Positions 18,381 through 25,044 of a stretch of DNA of 37,393 bases are shown piece by piece (positions within the stretch are counted from its first letter, which is position 1; each line of letters begins with the position of its first letter). Made by a program: the position numbers and the translations under genes. Origin of the DNA: an uncultured Desulfobacteraceae bacterium (lineage in GTDB: Bacteria > Desulfobacterota > Desulfobacteria > Desulfobacterales > Desulfobacteraceae); contig CAJWHT010000034.1 of assembly GCA_913041495.1 (NCBI GenBank), forward strand, positions 1 through 37,393, read 5' to 3'. The notes beneath the pieces are model-generated. The model searched no databases, was not told the origin of the DNA, and worked only from the letters and a program-made list of their open reading frames with translations.

Positions 18381-18422
18381 GAACCGCTCCGTTTTTAAAA
18401 AAATCAGCTTGTTGAATGCTGA

Positions 18423-18442
18423 CCGGTAAATTCATTTACCGG
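18423..18442. repeat. Perfect inverted repeat upstream of the giant kinase gene
   Basis: CCGGTAAA and TTTACCGG form an 8-bp perfect inverted repeat with a TTCA spacer, 43 bases before the kinase ATG. No T-run follows on either strand, so an operator or leader hairpin is more likely than a terminator. Confidence 0.4.
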
Positions 18443-18518
18443 ATATCGTATGAGCAGAAACTAATGGTTAAAACCTATCAAGGTGCGAAACAAAATACAA
18501 TCAAAATTTCAGTTCTGA

Positions 18519-18547
18519 GGGTCTGACAGCAAGGCTTTCAGGGACCC
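18519..18547 (-). terminator. Candidate terminator of the six-gene biosynthetic operon
   Basis: On the minus strand GGGTC-CC-TGA can pair with TCAGACCC, an 8-bp stem with a 2-base bulge, beginning 8 bases after the stop of the zinc-ribbon gene. An A/T-rich stretch with TTTT follows about 12 bases later. It is a weak candidate. Confidence 0.3.
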
Positions 18548-18555
18548 CCGTCCTA

Positions 18556-18753
18556 TCATGCCGAATGCCAGGATTCGAAATCCGGATCATTGAGGATTTC
18601 GTCATAGCTGAGATCTTCCATCTGTAATTCTCCCACAGGAATCCACTGGTTTTCGCAACCGCAGATCTGGCAGAGGGTGATACCCGGAGGCAGCAGGGAG
18701 CCGCACTCTGCACAAAAATCAATGACGACACGTTGTCTTCTTAGCTTTTTCAT
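18556..18753 (-). CDS. Small zinc-ribbon protein (65 aa), homologue of the 2195-2368 product
   Basis: This 65-residue protein has CxxC knuckles at Cys14/Cys17 and Cys28/Cys31. The core 'FCAECGSLLPPGITLCQICG' matches the other small ribbon in pattern F-C-x-x-C-G-x-x-L-x-P-x-x-T-x-C-x-x-C-G (one residue offset at the Thr), and both carry 'IPVG' and an acidic 'YDE' segment. AAGGA is 6 bases upstream of the ATG. It lies 23 bases after the stop of the PLP decarboxylase gene, so it is read as the last gene of the operon that begins at 22833. The function is unknown; it could bind one of the enzymes or a nucleic acid. An overlapping open frame at 18501-18731 lacks these features. Confidence 0.82.
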   Translation of the reverse strand: MKKLRRQRVVIDFCAECGSLLPPGITLCQICGCENQWIPVGELQMEDLSYDEILNDPDFESWHSA

Positions 18754-18776
18754 GGCTGTTCCTTTTCATCACAAAA

Positions 18777-20036
18777 TTATAGTCCGTTTGGTGGTGGGTT
18801 TTTTTGAAACCCTTCTTCAGTTGTGCCCAATACGGCCAGTTGCGGCAGGGGTTTGATGAATTCCTGCCGCAGGCTCCAGGTATAGGCACCCTGGTTTGGG
18901 ATCAGCAGGATATCTCCTTGCCGGACGTCCTCGCCGTGAACCGCATACCCCCAAACATCGTGGGGGGTGCAAAGCGCCCCTAAAATACGGCAGGGGCGTT
19001 CGGTCAGGGAGGGCCGGCTCAGGTTGAGCACGGGGAAATAGTCGGTTTCAAACCGCTCCCATCCAACGGCATTGGTCCCGGCGTCGGTGATCACAAGGTC
19101 CTGTGTTTTCTGGTCCACCACCTGCATTAAAATGTGCATGGCATCGTTGCAGATCCAGCGGCCGGGTTCAAAGCAGATCCGTAAGTGTTTGACCGGGAAG
19201 ATCCATTCTGCCACGGCATTGCCGATCTCCCGGGCAAATGTGTCGATGGTCTGGGCCGGGTGGACGTGGTGGACCAGCGGCTTGTCCGACACCAGCCACT
19301 CCCCCTGGGCGGGCCAGTAGCCGCCGCCGATGTCTAAAAATTTGAGGGCGTCTAGGATATCGGGGGACAATTCCTTTAATATCTGTCCCAGGTACCGGAT
19401 GGCAGACACCTGCCGTTTGGGGTCCAGGTTCCAGGAAGAGTGGAACTGAAGTCCGCATAATGACAGTCCGGTGCAGGCGTTTATCCGGTGGAACATGTCG
19501 GGCAGGTCGTTGGCCATTACCCCGAATTTTTGCCAGAGTCCGTCGGGGGTGATGTTTATCCGGATACCCACCCGTAACGGGGGCGTGCATCCGGCGGCAA
19601 GGGGAAGAAGGCGGTTGAGTTCACCCGCACTGTCGATCAGCAGCGTCACCCGCTCCCGGTTTTCCAGGGCCATGTTCAGCTCGCCATGGGTCTTGCCGGG
19701 GCCGCTGAAAATGATATCTTTTGCCCCAAGTTTCAACGCCGTGTCCAGCTCAAGGCCGCTGGACACATCCAAGCCGAATCCCCGGGTGAGCATAACCTTA
19801 GAGACAAGGGGCAGGTTATTGCTTTTCATGGCGTAGTAGAACCCCGAGTCCGGCAGGTGGCGGCAGAATGCGGCCCGGAACCTGTCCGCCCGGTTTAAGA
19901 GTACGTCCGTGTCCAGGATATACAATGGCGATCCGTAAGTATTCGCAAGATCCGTGAAAATCTTTCCGCGGTTGAAAAAATTTGCGGCAAGTTCCTTTAC
20001 TATGGCTTCAGGCAAGATGTCGGGCATACCGGTCAT
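18777..20036 (-). CDS. PLP-dependent fold-III decarboxylase (LysA/ornithine decarboxylase superfamily)
   Basis: This 419-residue enzyme is of the alanine-racemase-fold decarboxylase family, which removes the alpha-carboxylate of basic or acidic amino acids. The PLP Lys is Lys71 in 'FYYAMKSNN'; the phosphate-binding glycines are at 237-240 ('GGGY'); 'EPGRWI' is at 290-295; the second-subunit motif is 'GALCTPHDVWG' (Cys356, Asp360); and 'GAYTWS' holds Tyr385. The diaminopimelate-decarboxylase signature H-x-G-S-Q is replaced by 'FHSSWN' (His199), and the usual GAYG by GAYT, so the substrate is probably not diaminopimelate. The start is the ATG inside the upstream stop (ATGA overlap); an earlier in-frame ATG at 20078 would overlap the ligase gene further. 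The operon contains an ATP-grasp ligase and an acyltransferase, so it may act on a conjugate or supply an amine to it. Confidence 0.88.
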   Translation of the reverse strand: MTGMPDILPEAIVKELAANFFNRGKIFTDLANTYGSPLYILDTDVLLNRADRFRAAFCRHLPDSGFYYAMKSNNLPLVSKVMLTRGFGLDVSSGLELDTALKLGAKDIIFSGPGKTHGELNMALENRERVTLLIDSAGELNRLLPLAAGCTPPLRVGIRINITPDGLWQKFGVMANDLPDMFHRINACTGLSLCGLQFHSSWNLDPKRQVSAIRYLGQILKELSPDILDALKFLDIGGGYWPAQGEWLVSDKPLVHHVHPAQTIDTFAREIGNAVAEWIFPVKHLRICFEPGRWICNDAMHILMQVVDQKTQDLVITDAGTNAVGWERFETDYFPVLNLSRPSLTERPCRILGALCTPHDVWGYAVHGEDVRQGDILLIPNQGAYTWSLRQEFIKPLPQLAVLGTTEEGFQKNPPPNGL

Positions 20037-21304
20037 TGGTCCATTTCCGTTTTCACGCGCAGCCGCATAAGACCGCATTGGGCGTCTAAATAGTTGGGGG
20101 TGTCAGGCAAGGTGATAATATGGCCCAGCACCCTGCTGTCATAGTCTTGGGGGGGCATGACCACCACATGTCCGGGTTTCTTTGACAGGAATATCTCCCT
20201 GATTCTAGGATCTCCGGCCACCTCTCTTGTATCGATGTTTTTCAGGGTGCCTGCCTTTTCGGCCAGGATCTTTACCGCCACCATGGGGGTGAACCTAAGA
20301 TTTCCGTTCAGTGCGGGGACTTTTCCCTGTGCCACATCCAGGGCAAGGCTGAGGATGTCTAAGCCTCCCGCCTGCCTGAGCAAATAGGGCAGGCAGTCTC
20401 CCCCGGGTCTTGGGGTCATTTCGATGAGCACGGGGGCCTGTCTGTCGGTGAGGATGAAATCCACCATACAGATGCCGCTGTGTATTCCAAGTGTACGGGC
20501 CGCCTTGAAAAGGGTTTCTTCCAGGCGTTTTTTGTCAAGATGCGAATTTTGGTCCGTCACCAGTGCATAGCCTGTGGTGGTGCCGAATGGCAGGTGCCGG
20601 GGTTTAATCTTCCGAGTGATCCGGATGACCTGGACAGAGGTTTTGCCCATGATGAAGTCGCAACTGTACTCGGGGCCCGGTATCATCTCCTCGGCCAGCA
20701 TCAGATCCGGCTGTCCGGAGTGGAACAGGGGATTTGCCAATCTTTTTTTCAGTTCATCCCGGATCACATCAAATGCGGCATCGGCCTGCCCGGGTGTCCG
20801 GCATTTGAATACCAGTTCACTGCCGCTGCCGGCAACGGGCTTGAGTACCATGCCGTGGGGAAGGCCGGCCATAAAACACCGGGCATCCTCCGCCGTATTG
20901 ACCATGGATACGGACGGGCAGCGCAGCCCGGCCTCCTGCCACAGCCGCTTGGACACAAATTTGTCCCGGGCCGTGTCCACAGCCTTTCGGCCCGGGTAGG
21001 TCAATTTAAGGCGTTCGGCCAGGTCTGCCGTAAGTCCCATGTGTTCGCAGTCAAAACAGGTGATACCGGTAAGCCTGATCTTATATCGGGCCAGGTGGGT
21101 ATCCAATGCGGTCCGGATCCCGGCGGGATCGGTCAGGGGCACCAGAATTTCCTCGTGCTCTTTTGGACGGTCTTCGGCAGCGGTCTTGCGGATGGACGGT
21201 GCGGTGATAAACAAAGCCCTTTCCGGGACAGCTTTCCTGATCCAGTCGATATAGTCTGCCGTGGTTCCCACCACGAGAACCCGGTTATGCCACGGCTCTT
21301 TCAT
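20033..21304 (-). CDS. ATP-grasp carboxylate-amine ligase
   Basis: The 423-residue protein has a nucleotide-binding-like N-terminal domain ('NRVLVVGTTADYIDWIRKAV'), then the ATP-grasp fold: 'TARDKFVSKRLWQEAGLRCP' (Lys115), ATP-binding Lys155 in 'VLKPVAGSGS', 'LAEEMIPGPEYSCDFI' (about 203-218) and metal ligands in 'MVDFILTDRQAPVLIEMTPR' (Asp282, Glu295), followed by 'PGGD'. This is the arrangement of enzymes that make an acyl phosphate from a carboxylate and join it to an amine (PurK, carbamoyl-phosphate synthase and L-amino-acid ligase relatives). The start has GAGG 6 bases upstream and overlaps the acyltransferase gene by 20 bases. In the operon it is the likely amide-bond maker; substrates cannot be read from sequence. 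Confidence 0.88.
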   Translation of the reverse strand: MKEPWHNRVLVVGTTADYIDWIRKAVPERALFITAPSIRKTAAEDRPKEHEEILVPLTDPAGIRTALDTHLARYKIRLTGITCFDCEHMGLTADLAERLKLTYPGRKAVDTARDKFVSKRLWQEAGLRCPSVSMVNTAEDARCFMAGLPHGMVLKPVAGSGSELVFKCRTPGQADAAFDVIRDELKKRLANPLFHSGQPDLMLAEEMIPGPEYSCDFIMGKTSVQVIRITRKIKPRHLPFGTTTGYALVTDQNSHLDKKRLEETLFKAARTLGIHSGICMVDFILTDRQAPVLIEMTPRPGGDCLPYLLRQAGGLDILSLALDVAQGKVPALNGNLRFTPMVAVKILAEKAGTLKNIDTREVAGDPRIREIFLSKKPGHVVVMPPQDYDSRVLGHIITLPDTPNYLDAQCGLMRLRVKTEMDQ

Positions 21305-22241
21305 GGTATGCCTCGGATGCAAACGGGCTGATCGCCGTATGGGTCAACTGGTGCAAGGGGCGTTCCGTCAGCCGGAAGCGTGCCTTCCAGTTGAAGTCTC
21401 CGCAAAGAAAATCCACAGCGTCGTATCGTTTTTCGCAGGCCCGGGCCAAATGGTGCAGGTTGATCACCTTGGCAATGCCGGGAAATTCCGGATGGGTGCC
21501 GCCGGCCAGCAGGGTATAGGTATTGTTGTATACCGCCCCCATATCCACGGCGGCGATGCGGCCGGAGGCCATGACGGTGGTGACCTTGAGCATACCGGTA
21601 TCTTGCAGGAACTTTCCTAGGGACTCAAACCCATTGCGAAAGCGAATGTCACTGAAGTAGGAGAATTCGCCGAACGCCTCAAGATTCAGTGCATAGAGGG
21701 CTTCCATATCTTCGTATCGGTCATGGCGAAAGGTGAGGCCAAGGGATTCAAGCCTTTTGAGATCCGCTGATAATTTTTTCCGGGTTTTTCCGGAGAATCC
21801 CTCCCAGTATGCCTGGTAGGAATAACCGTAAAGCCCGGGGTAGAAAATGTAACCGATTTCGTCTTCTGTCAGTTGCCGGCCCGAGGCCGCCGCGGCCCCC
21901 TGGGTCAGGTAGCGCAGATGGACGCGGCCGGGGACGGCGGCCAGCATCTCGTCCATGACAGCAGGGGAGGCTGCAATTATTCTGTTTTGCTCAATCCAGG
22001 TCTTGCCCTGCCAGGTTTCCCCCGGAAAGGCCACGTATTGACCGGTTTCCGCATTCCAGCACAGGGGCAGAAAGCCAATTACCAGGTTGCCTTGTTCTGC
22101 GACCACAAAGTGGAGGGGGCGGGAAAAACTGTGGTGGAAACACTCCCTGGCATCCCAGAGGTCAAACAGCTCTTTTGCCGGCCAGATATCTTCCCAGGCC
22201 AGCCGGCATTCGTCCGGGGTGGTCAGTACACGGATGCTCAT
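21285..22241 (-). CDS. GNAT-fold N-acyltransferase, FemAB/BioF2-like (Acetyltransf_6 type)
   Basis: This 318-residue protein shows the double-GNAT layout of FemAB-like and 'CelD/BioF2-like' acyltransferases: an N-terminal domain with 'LHFVVAEQGNLVIGFLPLCW', a central 'FSGKTRKKLSADLKRLESLG' stretch typical of the family, and a C-terminal GNAT core with 'TVMASGRIAAVDMGAVYNNT' and the end motif 'DFLCGDFNWKARFRLTERP'. Members transfer acyl or aminoacyl groups from CoA or tRNA to amines. It starts 2 bases after the stop of the SpeD-like gene and overlaps the ATP-grasp gene, so all three must be made together. Its likely job is N-acylation of the operon's amine product. The family is well supported; donor and acceptor are unknown. 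Confidence 0.82.
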   Translation of the reverse strand: MSIRVLTTPDECRLAWEDIWPAKELFDLWDARECFHHSFSRPLHFVVAEQGNLVIGFLPLCWNAETGQYVAFPGETWQGKTWIEQNRIIAASPAVMDEMLAAVPGRVHLRYLTQGAAAASGRQLTEDEIGYIFYPGLYGYSYQAYWEGFSGKTRKKLSADLKRLESLGLTFRHDRYEDMEALYALNLEAFGEFSYFSDIRFRNGFESLGKFLQDTGMLKVTTVMASGRIAAVDMGAVYNNTYTLLAGGTHPEFPGIAKVINLHHLARACEKRYDAVDFLCGDFNWKARFRLTERPLHQLTHTAISPFASEAYHERAVA

Positions 22242-22243
22242 CG

Positions 22244-22633
22244 TTATTGCCTGTAGGTGACGCTCAAACAGGAGCGTGACCCATCGAAGTAATCCTGGGC
22301 AAAACGCCGTGTGGCTTCCGGATCATAGGCCTTGCAGCTGAACACATCCAGGTAAGTGGTATTGGTCAGGTTGGCAAAGTGGGCGGAAATCAAAGATGTT
22401 TCAATCAATTGCACCATGGAAAACCCCTCCACCTTTTCGTCTTCGCCAAAGTGAACCACCTGGGTGTCGCCGAAACGCTTCATCTCTATGAAGTCGCACA
22501 GGTCTTTTACAAATCGTTTGATATATTCTGCATTCCTGATTTTGCCGGGATCGCAGTCGTAGATGTCAATGGCGGATGCAATTCCCCATACATCGGGAAC
22601 GGTGTTCAACTGAATGGCGGATGAGGTGTTCAT
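22244..22633 (-). CDS. Divergent SpeD-like pyruvoyl decarboxylase
   Basis: This 129-residue protein matches bacterial S-adenosylmethionine decarboxylase in length class and pattern: 'IDIYDCDPGKIRNAEYIKRF' near the N-terminus and 'GFSMVQLIETS' to 'TTYLDVFSC' in the core. With the Thermotoga enzyme as guide (Ser55, Ser63, His68, Cys83), the counterparts Ser72, Ser80, His85 and Cys100 fall in exact register, so self-cleavage before Ser80 to form a pyruvoyl group is plausible. The family's E-S-H at the cleavage site is T-S-L here, and H-T-W-P-E is lost (H-F-A-N-L), as is the early G-x-H. This argues for another substrate; SpeD homologues acting on ornithine or arginine are known. AAGGAG lies 13 bases upstream, a long spacing. 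It is the first enzyme gene of the operon. Confidence 0.78.
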   Translation of the reverse strand: MNTSSAIQLNTVPDVWGIASAIDIYDCDPGKIRNAEYIKRFVKDLCDFIEMKRFGDTQVVHFGEDEKVEGFSMVQLIETSLISAHFANLTNTTYLDVFSCKAYDPEATRRFAQDYFDGSRSCLSVTYRQ

Positions 22634-22674
22634 TTTTATTATATATCTCCTTGAATTGGTGGGGCAGCGCCGGG

Positions 22675-22833
22675 CTACCAGTTTTGTTTTAACGCGTTGT
22701 TTCGTTTTTGTTTTCTGCTTTTTTTCCGGATGCTCTGGACTTCCTCAAAATCTTCCCAGGCATACTCTTCATCATAGGAATCTTTAAATTTTGTTTGTTT
22801 ACGGGGATTCCGCGAGCATTGTTTTCTGTTCAT
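22675..22833 (-). CDS. 52-residue highly charged small protein, first gene of the operon
   Basis: This short reading frame begins MNRKQCSRNPRKQTKFKDSY, has a very acidic middle ('DEEYAWEDFEEV') and a basic tail ('IRKKSRKQKRNN') ending 'LKQNW'. AAGGAAG lies 9 bases before the ATG. It starts about 50 bases after the predicted transcription start of the sigma54 promoter at 22894-22909 and ends 41 bases before the SpeD-like gene, so it must be on the operon transcript. Its charge pattern is protein-like and there is one Cys (residue 6). I do not recognise it. It could be a small partner of the enzymes, an RNA-binding peptide, or a substrate onto which the operon's enzymes build; the last is speculative. 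Confidence 0.68.
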   Translation of the reverse strand: MNRKQCSRNPRKQTKFKDSYDEEYAWEDFEEVQSIRKKSRKQKRNNALKQNW

Positions 22834-22893
22834 TTTATTTGCTTCCTTTTGTTTTTCGGCAAATGGTTACCTTTTCGGTACGGTCTTGCTAAA

Positions 22894-22909
22894 AGCATGA
22901 GGTGTGCCA
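22894..22909 (-). promoter_or_regulatory. Sigma54 (-24/-12) promoter of the SpeD-like/GNAT/ATP-grasp operon
   Basis: The minus strand reads TGGCACACCTCATGCT. It has a perfect TGGCAC -24 box, the obligatory GG and GC ten bases apart, and one mismatch in the -12 box (ATGCT against TTGCW). The predicted transcription start is near 22884, about 50 bases before the 52-codon gene. The divergent gene 290 bases away encodes a sigma54 activator. Confidence 0.82.
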
Positions 22910-23072
22910 TGACCGGAAAAAAAGAATTAAAAAAATTTAACTTAATAAATTTAGATGTTTATGTAGTGTGCTGATTGGGTGAAGTATGTGGTGGAAATAT
23001 TTAAGTAAAATGATACCGAAATTCAATCGGGTTGTCGGTAAAAAAATACTGATATCCAAATAGTTTATATTT

Positions 23073-23085
23073 TAACAATATGTTA
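23073..23085. repeat. Palindrome TAACA-ATA-TGTTA, possible activator site
   Basis: A perfect 5-bp inverted repeat with 3-base spacer lies about 165-190 bases upstream of the sigma54 promoter, a usual distance for an enhancer-binding protein site, within the 368-base gap between the operon and its divergent activator gene. It is A/T-rich, so chance occurrence is possible. Confidence 0.35.
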
Positions 23086-23118
23086 CGTTATTATTTTCTA
23101 TCTGTTTACGTGTTTTTG

Positions 23119-23147
23119 TTGCCAGTTTTTCGTCTGCTGTATATAAG
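23119..23147 (+). promoter_or_regulatory. Sigma70-type promoter of the sigma54-activator gene
   Basis: TTGCCA (23119-23124), 17 bases, then TATAAG (23142-23147): 5/6 matches in each box with ideal spacing, 55 bases before the ATG at 23202. Confidence 0.62.
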
Positions 23148-23172
23148 TTAGGCAGATGTAAATAATAAATCG

Positions 23173-23184
23173 GTATATTTATAC
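23173..23184. repeat. Palindrome GTATA-TT-TATAC between promoter and activator start
   Basis: A perfect 5-bp inverted repeat lies downstream of the -10 box and just before the AAGGAAG ribosome site. Its position would suit an autoregulatory operator, but A/T-rich palindromes are common by chance. Confidence 0.3.
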
Positions 23185-23201
23185 TGAAAAAGGAAGTTCC
23201 C

Positions 23202-24617
23202 ATGCTGATCCGAATGGCCTGTGCCGTCAAAGAAAAAAACATCCGCTCCCAGCTTGAAACCCATCTGGAGGATGCAGATGTCCAGCTTAAATTCAAAGGC
23301 CGATCCAAAGTGCCCTGGCGGGAGCTGGTCAGCTCCTGTGCGGATCTTTTCCTGATTAGCCGTGCCCTGGTGCCAAAACCCATAGATGCCAGCATCGCTG
23401 TTTTGAACCAACTCCCGGAGAAACCCATCATTATCATCTTGCATGACCGGGATTCCGCAGAAGATATGGCCAATATCACGGCAGCCGGTGCCGATGTGGT
23501 CCTGTATTCCGGTACGCCGATGATAAGCCTTATTGAAGCCATTGAAAGCACCCTGGAGTCCCGGCGGCAGTTTCACTATGCAGACAGGTTCGACAACCGG
23601 GGGCGGTTTTTGCCCCGGTTGAACGATTTCGAATCCCAGAGCCGCCACATGCAGGTTTTTTTGGAGGAAACCCGGCATGTGGTGGGAAGTGATGCCGGCA
23701 TTTTGCTCCTGGGAGAGACCGGTGTGGGCAAGGAACACCTCTCCCGGGCCATTCATACGGAAAGTGACCGCTCCTCAGGGCCGTTTGTACCGGTGAATAT
23801 GGCGGCGATTCCCGAACAGCTCATGGAAAGCGAGTTGTTCGGTCATGAACAGGGGGCGTTCACCGGAGCGGTCCGCTCCCGGCGCGGGGCATTTGAACTG
23901 GCGCACGGGGGCACCCTCTTTCTGGATGAGATCGGGGAGATGCCCCTTTTGATGCAGTCCAAGCTGCTTCGCGTGCTCCAGGATTTCGAATTCACCCCGG
24001 TGGGGGGAGAGACACCGGTGTGGGTGAATGTCCGAATTATTGCCGCCACCAATCGAAACCTTGAAAAGGAGATTGAAAAGGGCAACTTCCGGCGGGATCT
24101 TTACTACCGTCTCGGGGTTATCACCCTCACCCTGCCGCCCCTGCGCAAACGCAAAGAGGACATCCCGTCCATGGCCAGCCATTTTTTAAGGATCATCGCC
24201 CAGAAGATCGGCAGGGAAGTCAACCGTATTTCAAAGGATGCCATGGACGCCCTGTGCGACTATTCATGGCCGGGTAACATCCGGGAGCTGATGAATGTAA
24301 TCGAACGGGCGGCCCTGCTGTGCAGGTCCCGGGAGATCACCCTGTCCGATCTTCCCGGTGCCTTTTTGCAAAAAGGTCCTACCGACACGGAGCTTACGGA
24401 TTTTAATCCCGTAACCTGGGAGGGAAAGTCACTGGCTCAGGTCAAGGAGGCTGTGGTCAGCCTGGTGGAACGGCGTTACCTTGAGATGGCCCTGGAGAAA
24501 TCTTACGGGAGGGTGGGTGAGGCCGCCCGGATGGCGGGAATCCATCCCCGGGGCCTGTATGGAAAAATGAAAAAGTTTGGACTGGATAAGGCGAATTTCA
24601 AACAAGGCCGGACCTGA
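23202..24617 (+). CDS. Sigma54-dependent transcriptional activator with degenerate receiver
   Basis: This 471-residue enhancer-binding protein remodels RNA polymerase-sigma54 by ATP hydrolysis. Residues 1-120 fold like a receiver but lack the phospho-acceptor ('LFLISRALVP' where an Asp is expected). The AAA+ domain (about 145-375) has Walker A 'GETGVGKE' (171-178), the sigma54-contacting GAFTGA loop (218-223), Walker B 'LFLDEIGE' and '[10 protein letters not shown]'. The C-terminal Fis-type helix-turn-helix ('GRVGEAARMAGIHPRGLYGK') binds DNA. AAGGAAG is 6 bases before the ATG. Divergent orientation from an operon with a sigma54 promoter makes that operon its obvious target. Without the Asp, activity is probably set by ligand or protein contact rather than phosphorylation. 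Confidence 0.93.
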   Translation: MLIRMACAVKEKNIRSQLETHLEDADVQLKFKGRSKVPWRELVSSCADLFLISRALVPKPIDASIAVLNQLPEKPIIIILHDRDSAEDMANITAAGADVVLYSGTPMISLIEAIESTLESRRQFHYADRFDNRGRFLPRLNDFESQSRHMQVFLEETRHVVGSDAGILLLGETGVGKEHLSRAIHTESDRSSGPFVPVNMAAIPEQLMESELFGHEQGAFTGAVRSRRGAFELAHGGTLFLDEIGEMPLLMQSKLLRVLQDFEFTPVGGETPVWVNVRIIAATNRNLEKEIEKGNFRRDLYYRLGVITLTLPPLRKRKEDIPSMASHFLRIIAQKIGREVNRISKDAMDALCDYSWPGNIRELMNVIERAALLCRSREITLSDLPGAFLQKGPTDTELTDFNPVTWEGKSLAQVKEAVVSLVERRYLEMALEKSYGRVGEAARMAGIHPRGLYGKMKKFGLDKANFKQGRT

Positions 24618-24641
24618 GCCGGTACTGCAGGCCAGGTCCGG
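24608..24641 (+). terminator. Long stem overlapping the activator stop codon, between convergent genes
   Basis: CCGGACCTG (24608-24616) pairs with CAGGTCCGG (24633-24641), 9 bp, with an inner GCC/GGC stem; the TGA stop lies in it. A wider repeat CAAGGCC (24603-24609) / GGCCTTG (24659-24665) brackets the region. No T-run follows on the plus strand. On the minus strand TTTTTTT (24652-24658) comes before the stem, not after. It is a possible weak or protective terminator. Confidence 0.35.
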
Positions 24642-24665
24642 CGCGGAACATAAAAAAAGGCCTTG

Positions 24666-25025
24666 CTAATTTGTCAGCAGCTCTAAGCGTTCCTCTTCTT
24701 GCTTGCAGTCGATGCATTTGGTGGTCACCGGCCTGGCTTCCAGCCGCCGGGGGTTGATATCTTCTCCGCAGGATTCGCAGATGCCGAAGGTCTGGTTGTC
24801 GATCCGTTCCAATGCCTGTCTCAGCTTTTTGATCAGCCGGCTTTCCCTGCTGCGGATATGGAACATCATACTCTGGTCCCTGTGCAGTGCGGCCAGGTCG
24901 ATGGATTCTGAGACCTGGTTGGACTGGGTCACCATTTCAGACAGGGCGGAGCCTGCCGTAGACAGCAAGGCGTCCAGTTGCTGGTTTAATACACTTTTAA
25001 AATGTTCTGACTGGTGCATATCCAT
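24666..25025 (-). CDS. DksA/TraR-family zinc-finger protein
   Basis: This 119-residue protein has a long helical hairpin (about 5-78) and a C-terminal C4 zinc finger, 'CESCGEDINPRRLEARPV' plus 'CIDC' (Cys83, Cys86, Cys104, Cys107). DksA-like proteins enter the RNA polymerase secondary channel and alter initiation, often with ppGpp. The coiled-coil tip has 'SIDLAA' (Asp43, Ala45), a partial match to the D-x-x-D-x-A tip. It is shorter than E. coli DksA (151 aa) and closer to the short DksA-like group. AAGGAG is 6 bases before the ATG. It starts 19 bases after the stop of the ATP-grasp gene and should share its sigma54 promoter, an unusual partner for a ligase. Confidence 0.9.
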   Translation of the reverse strand: MDMHQSEHFKSVLNQQLDALLSTAGSALSEMVTQSNQVSESIDLAALHRDQSMMFHIRSRESRLIKKLRQALERIDNQTFGICESCGEDINPRRLEARPVTTKCIDCKQEEERLELLTN

Positions 25026-25044
25026 GGTTTACTCCTTGGTGGGT

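Noticed and set aside
18501-18731. 76-codon minus-strand frame overlapping the small zinc-ribbon gene
   Set aside because: The other frame (18556-18753) has AAGGA before its ATG, both CxxC pairs and a homologue in the window.
18777-20036. Assignment of the PLP decarboxylase as diaminopimelate decarboxylase (lysA)
   Set aside because: The superfamily is clear, but the H-x-G-S-Q and GAYG signatures are replaced and the operon has no lysine pathway genes.
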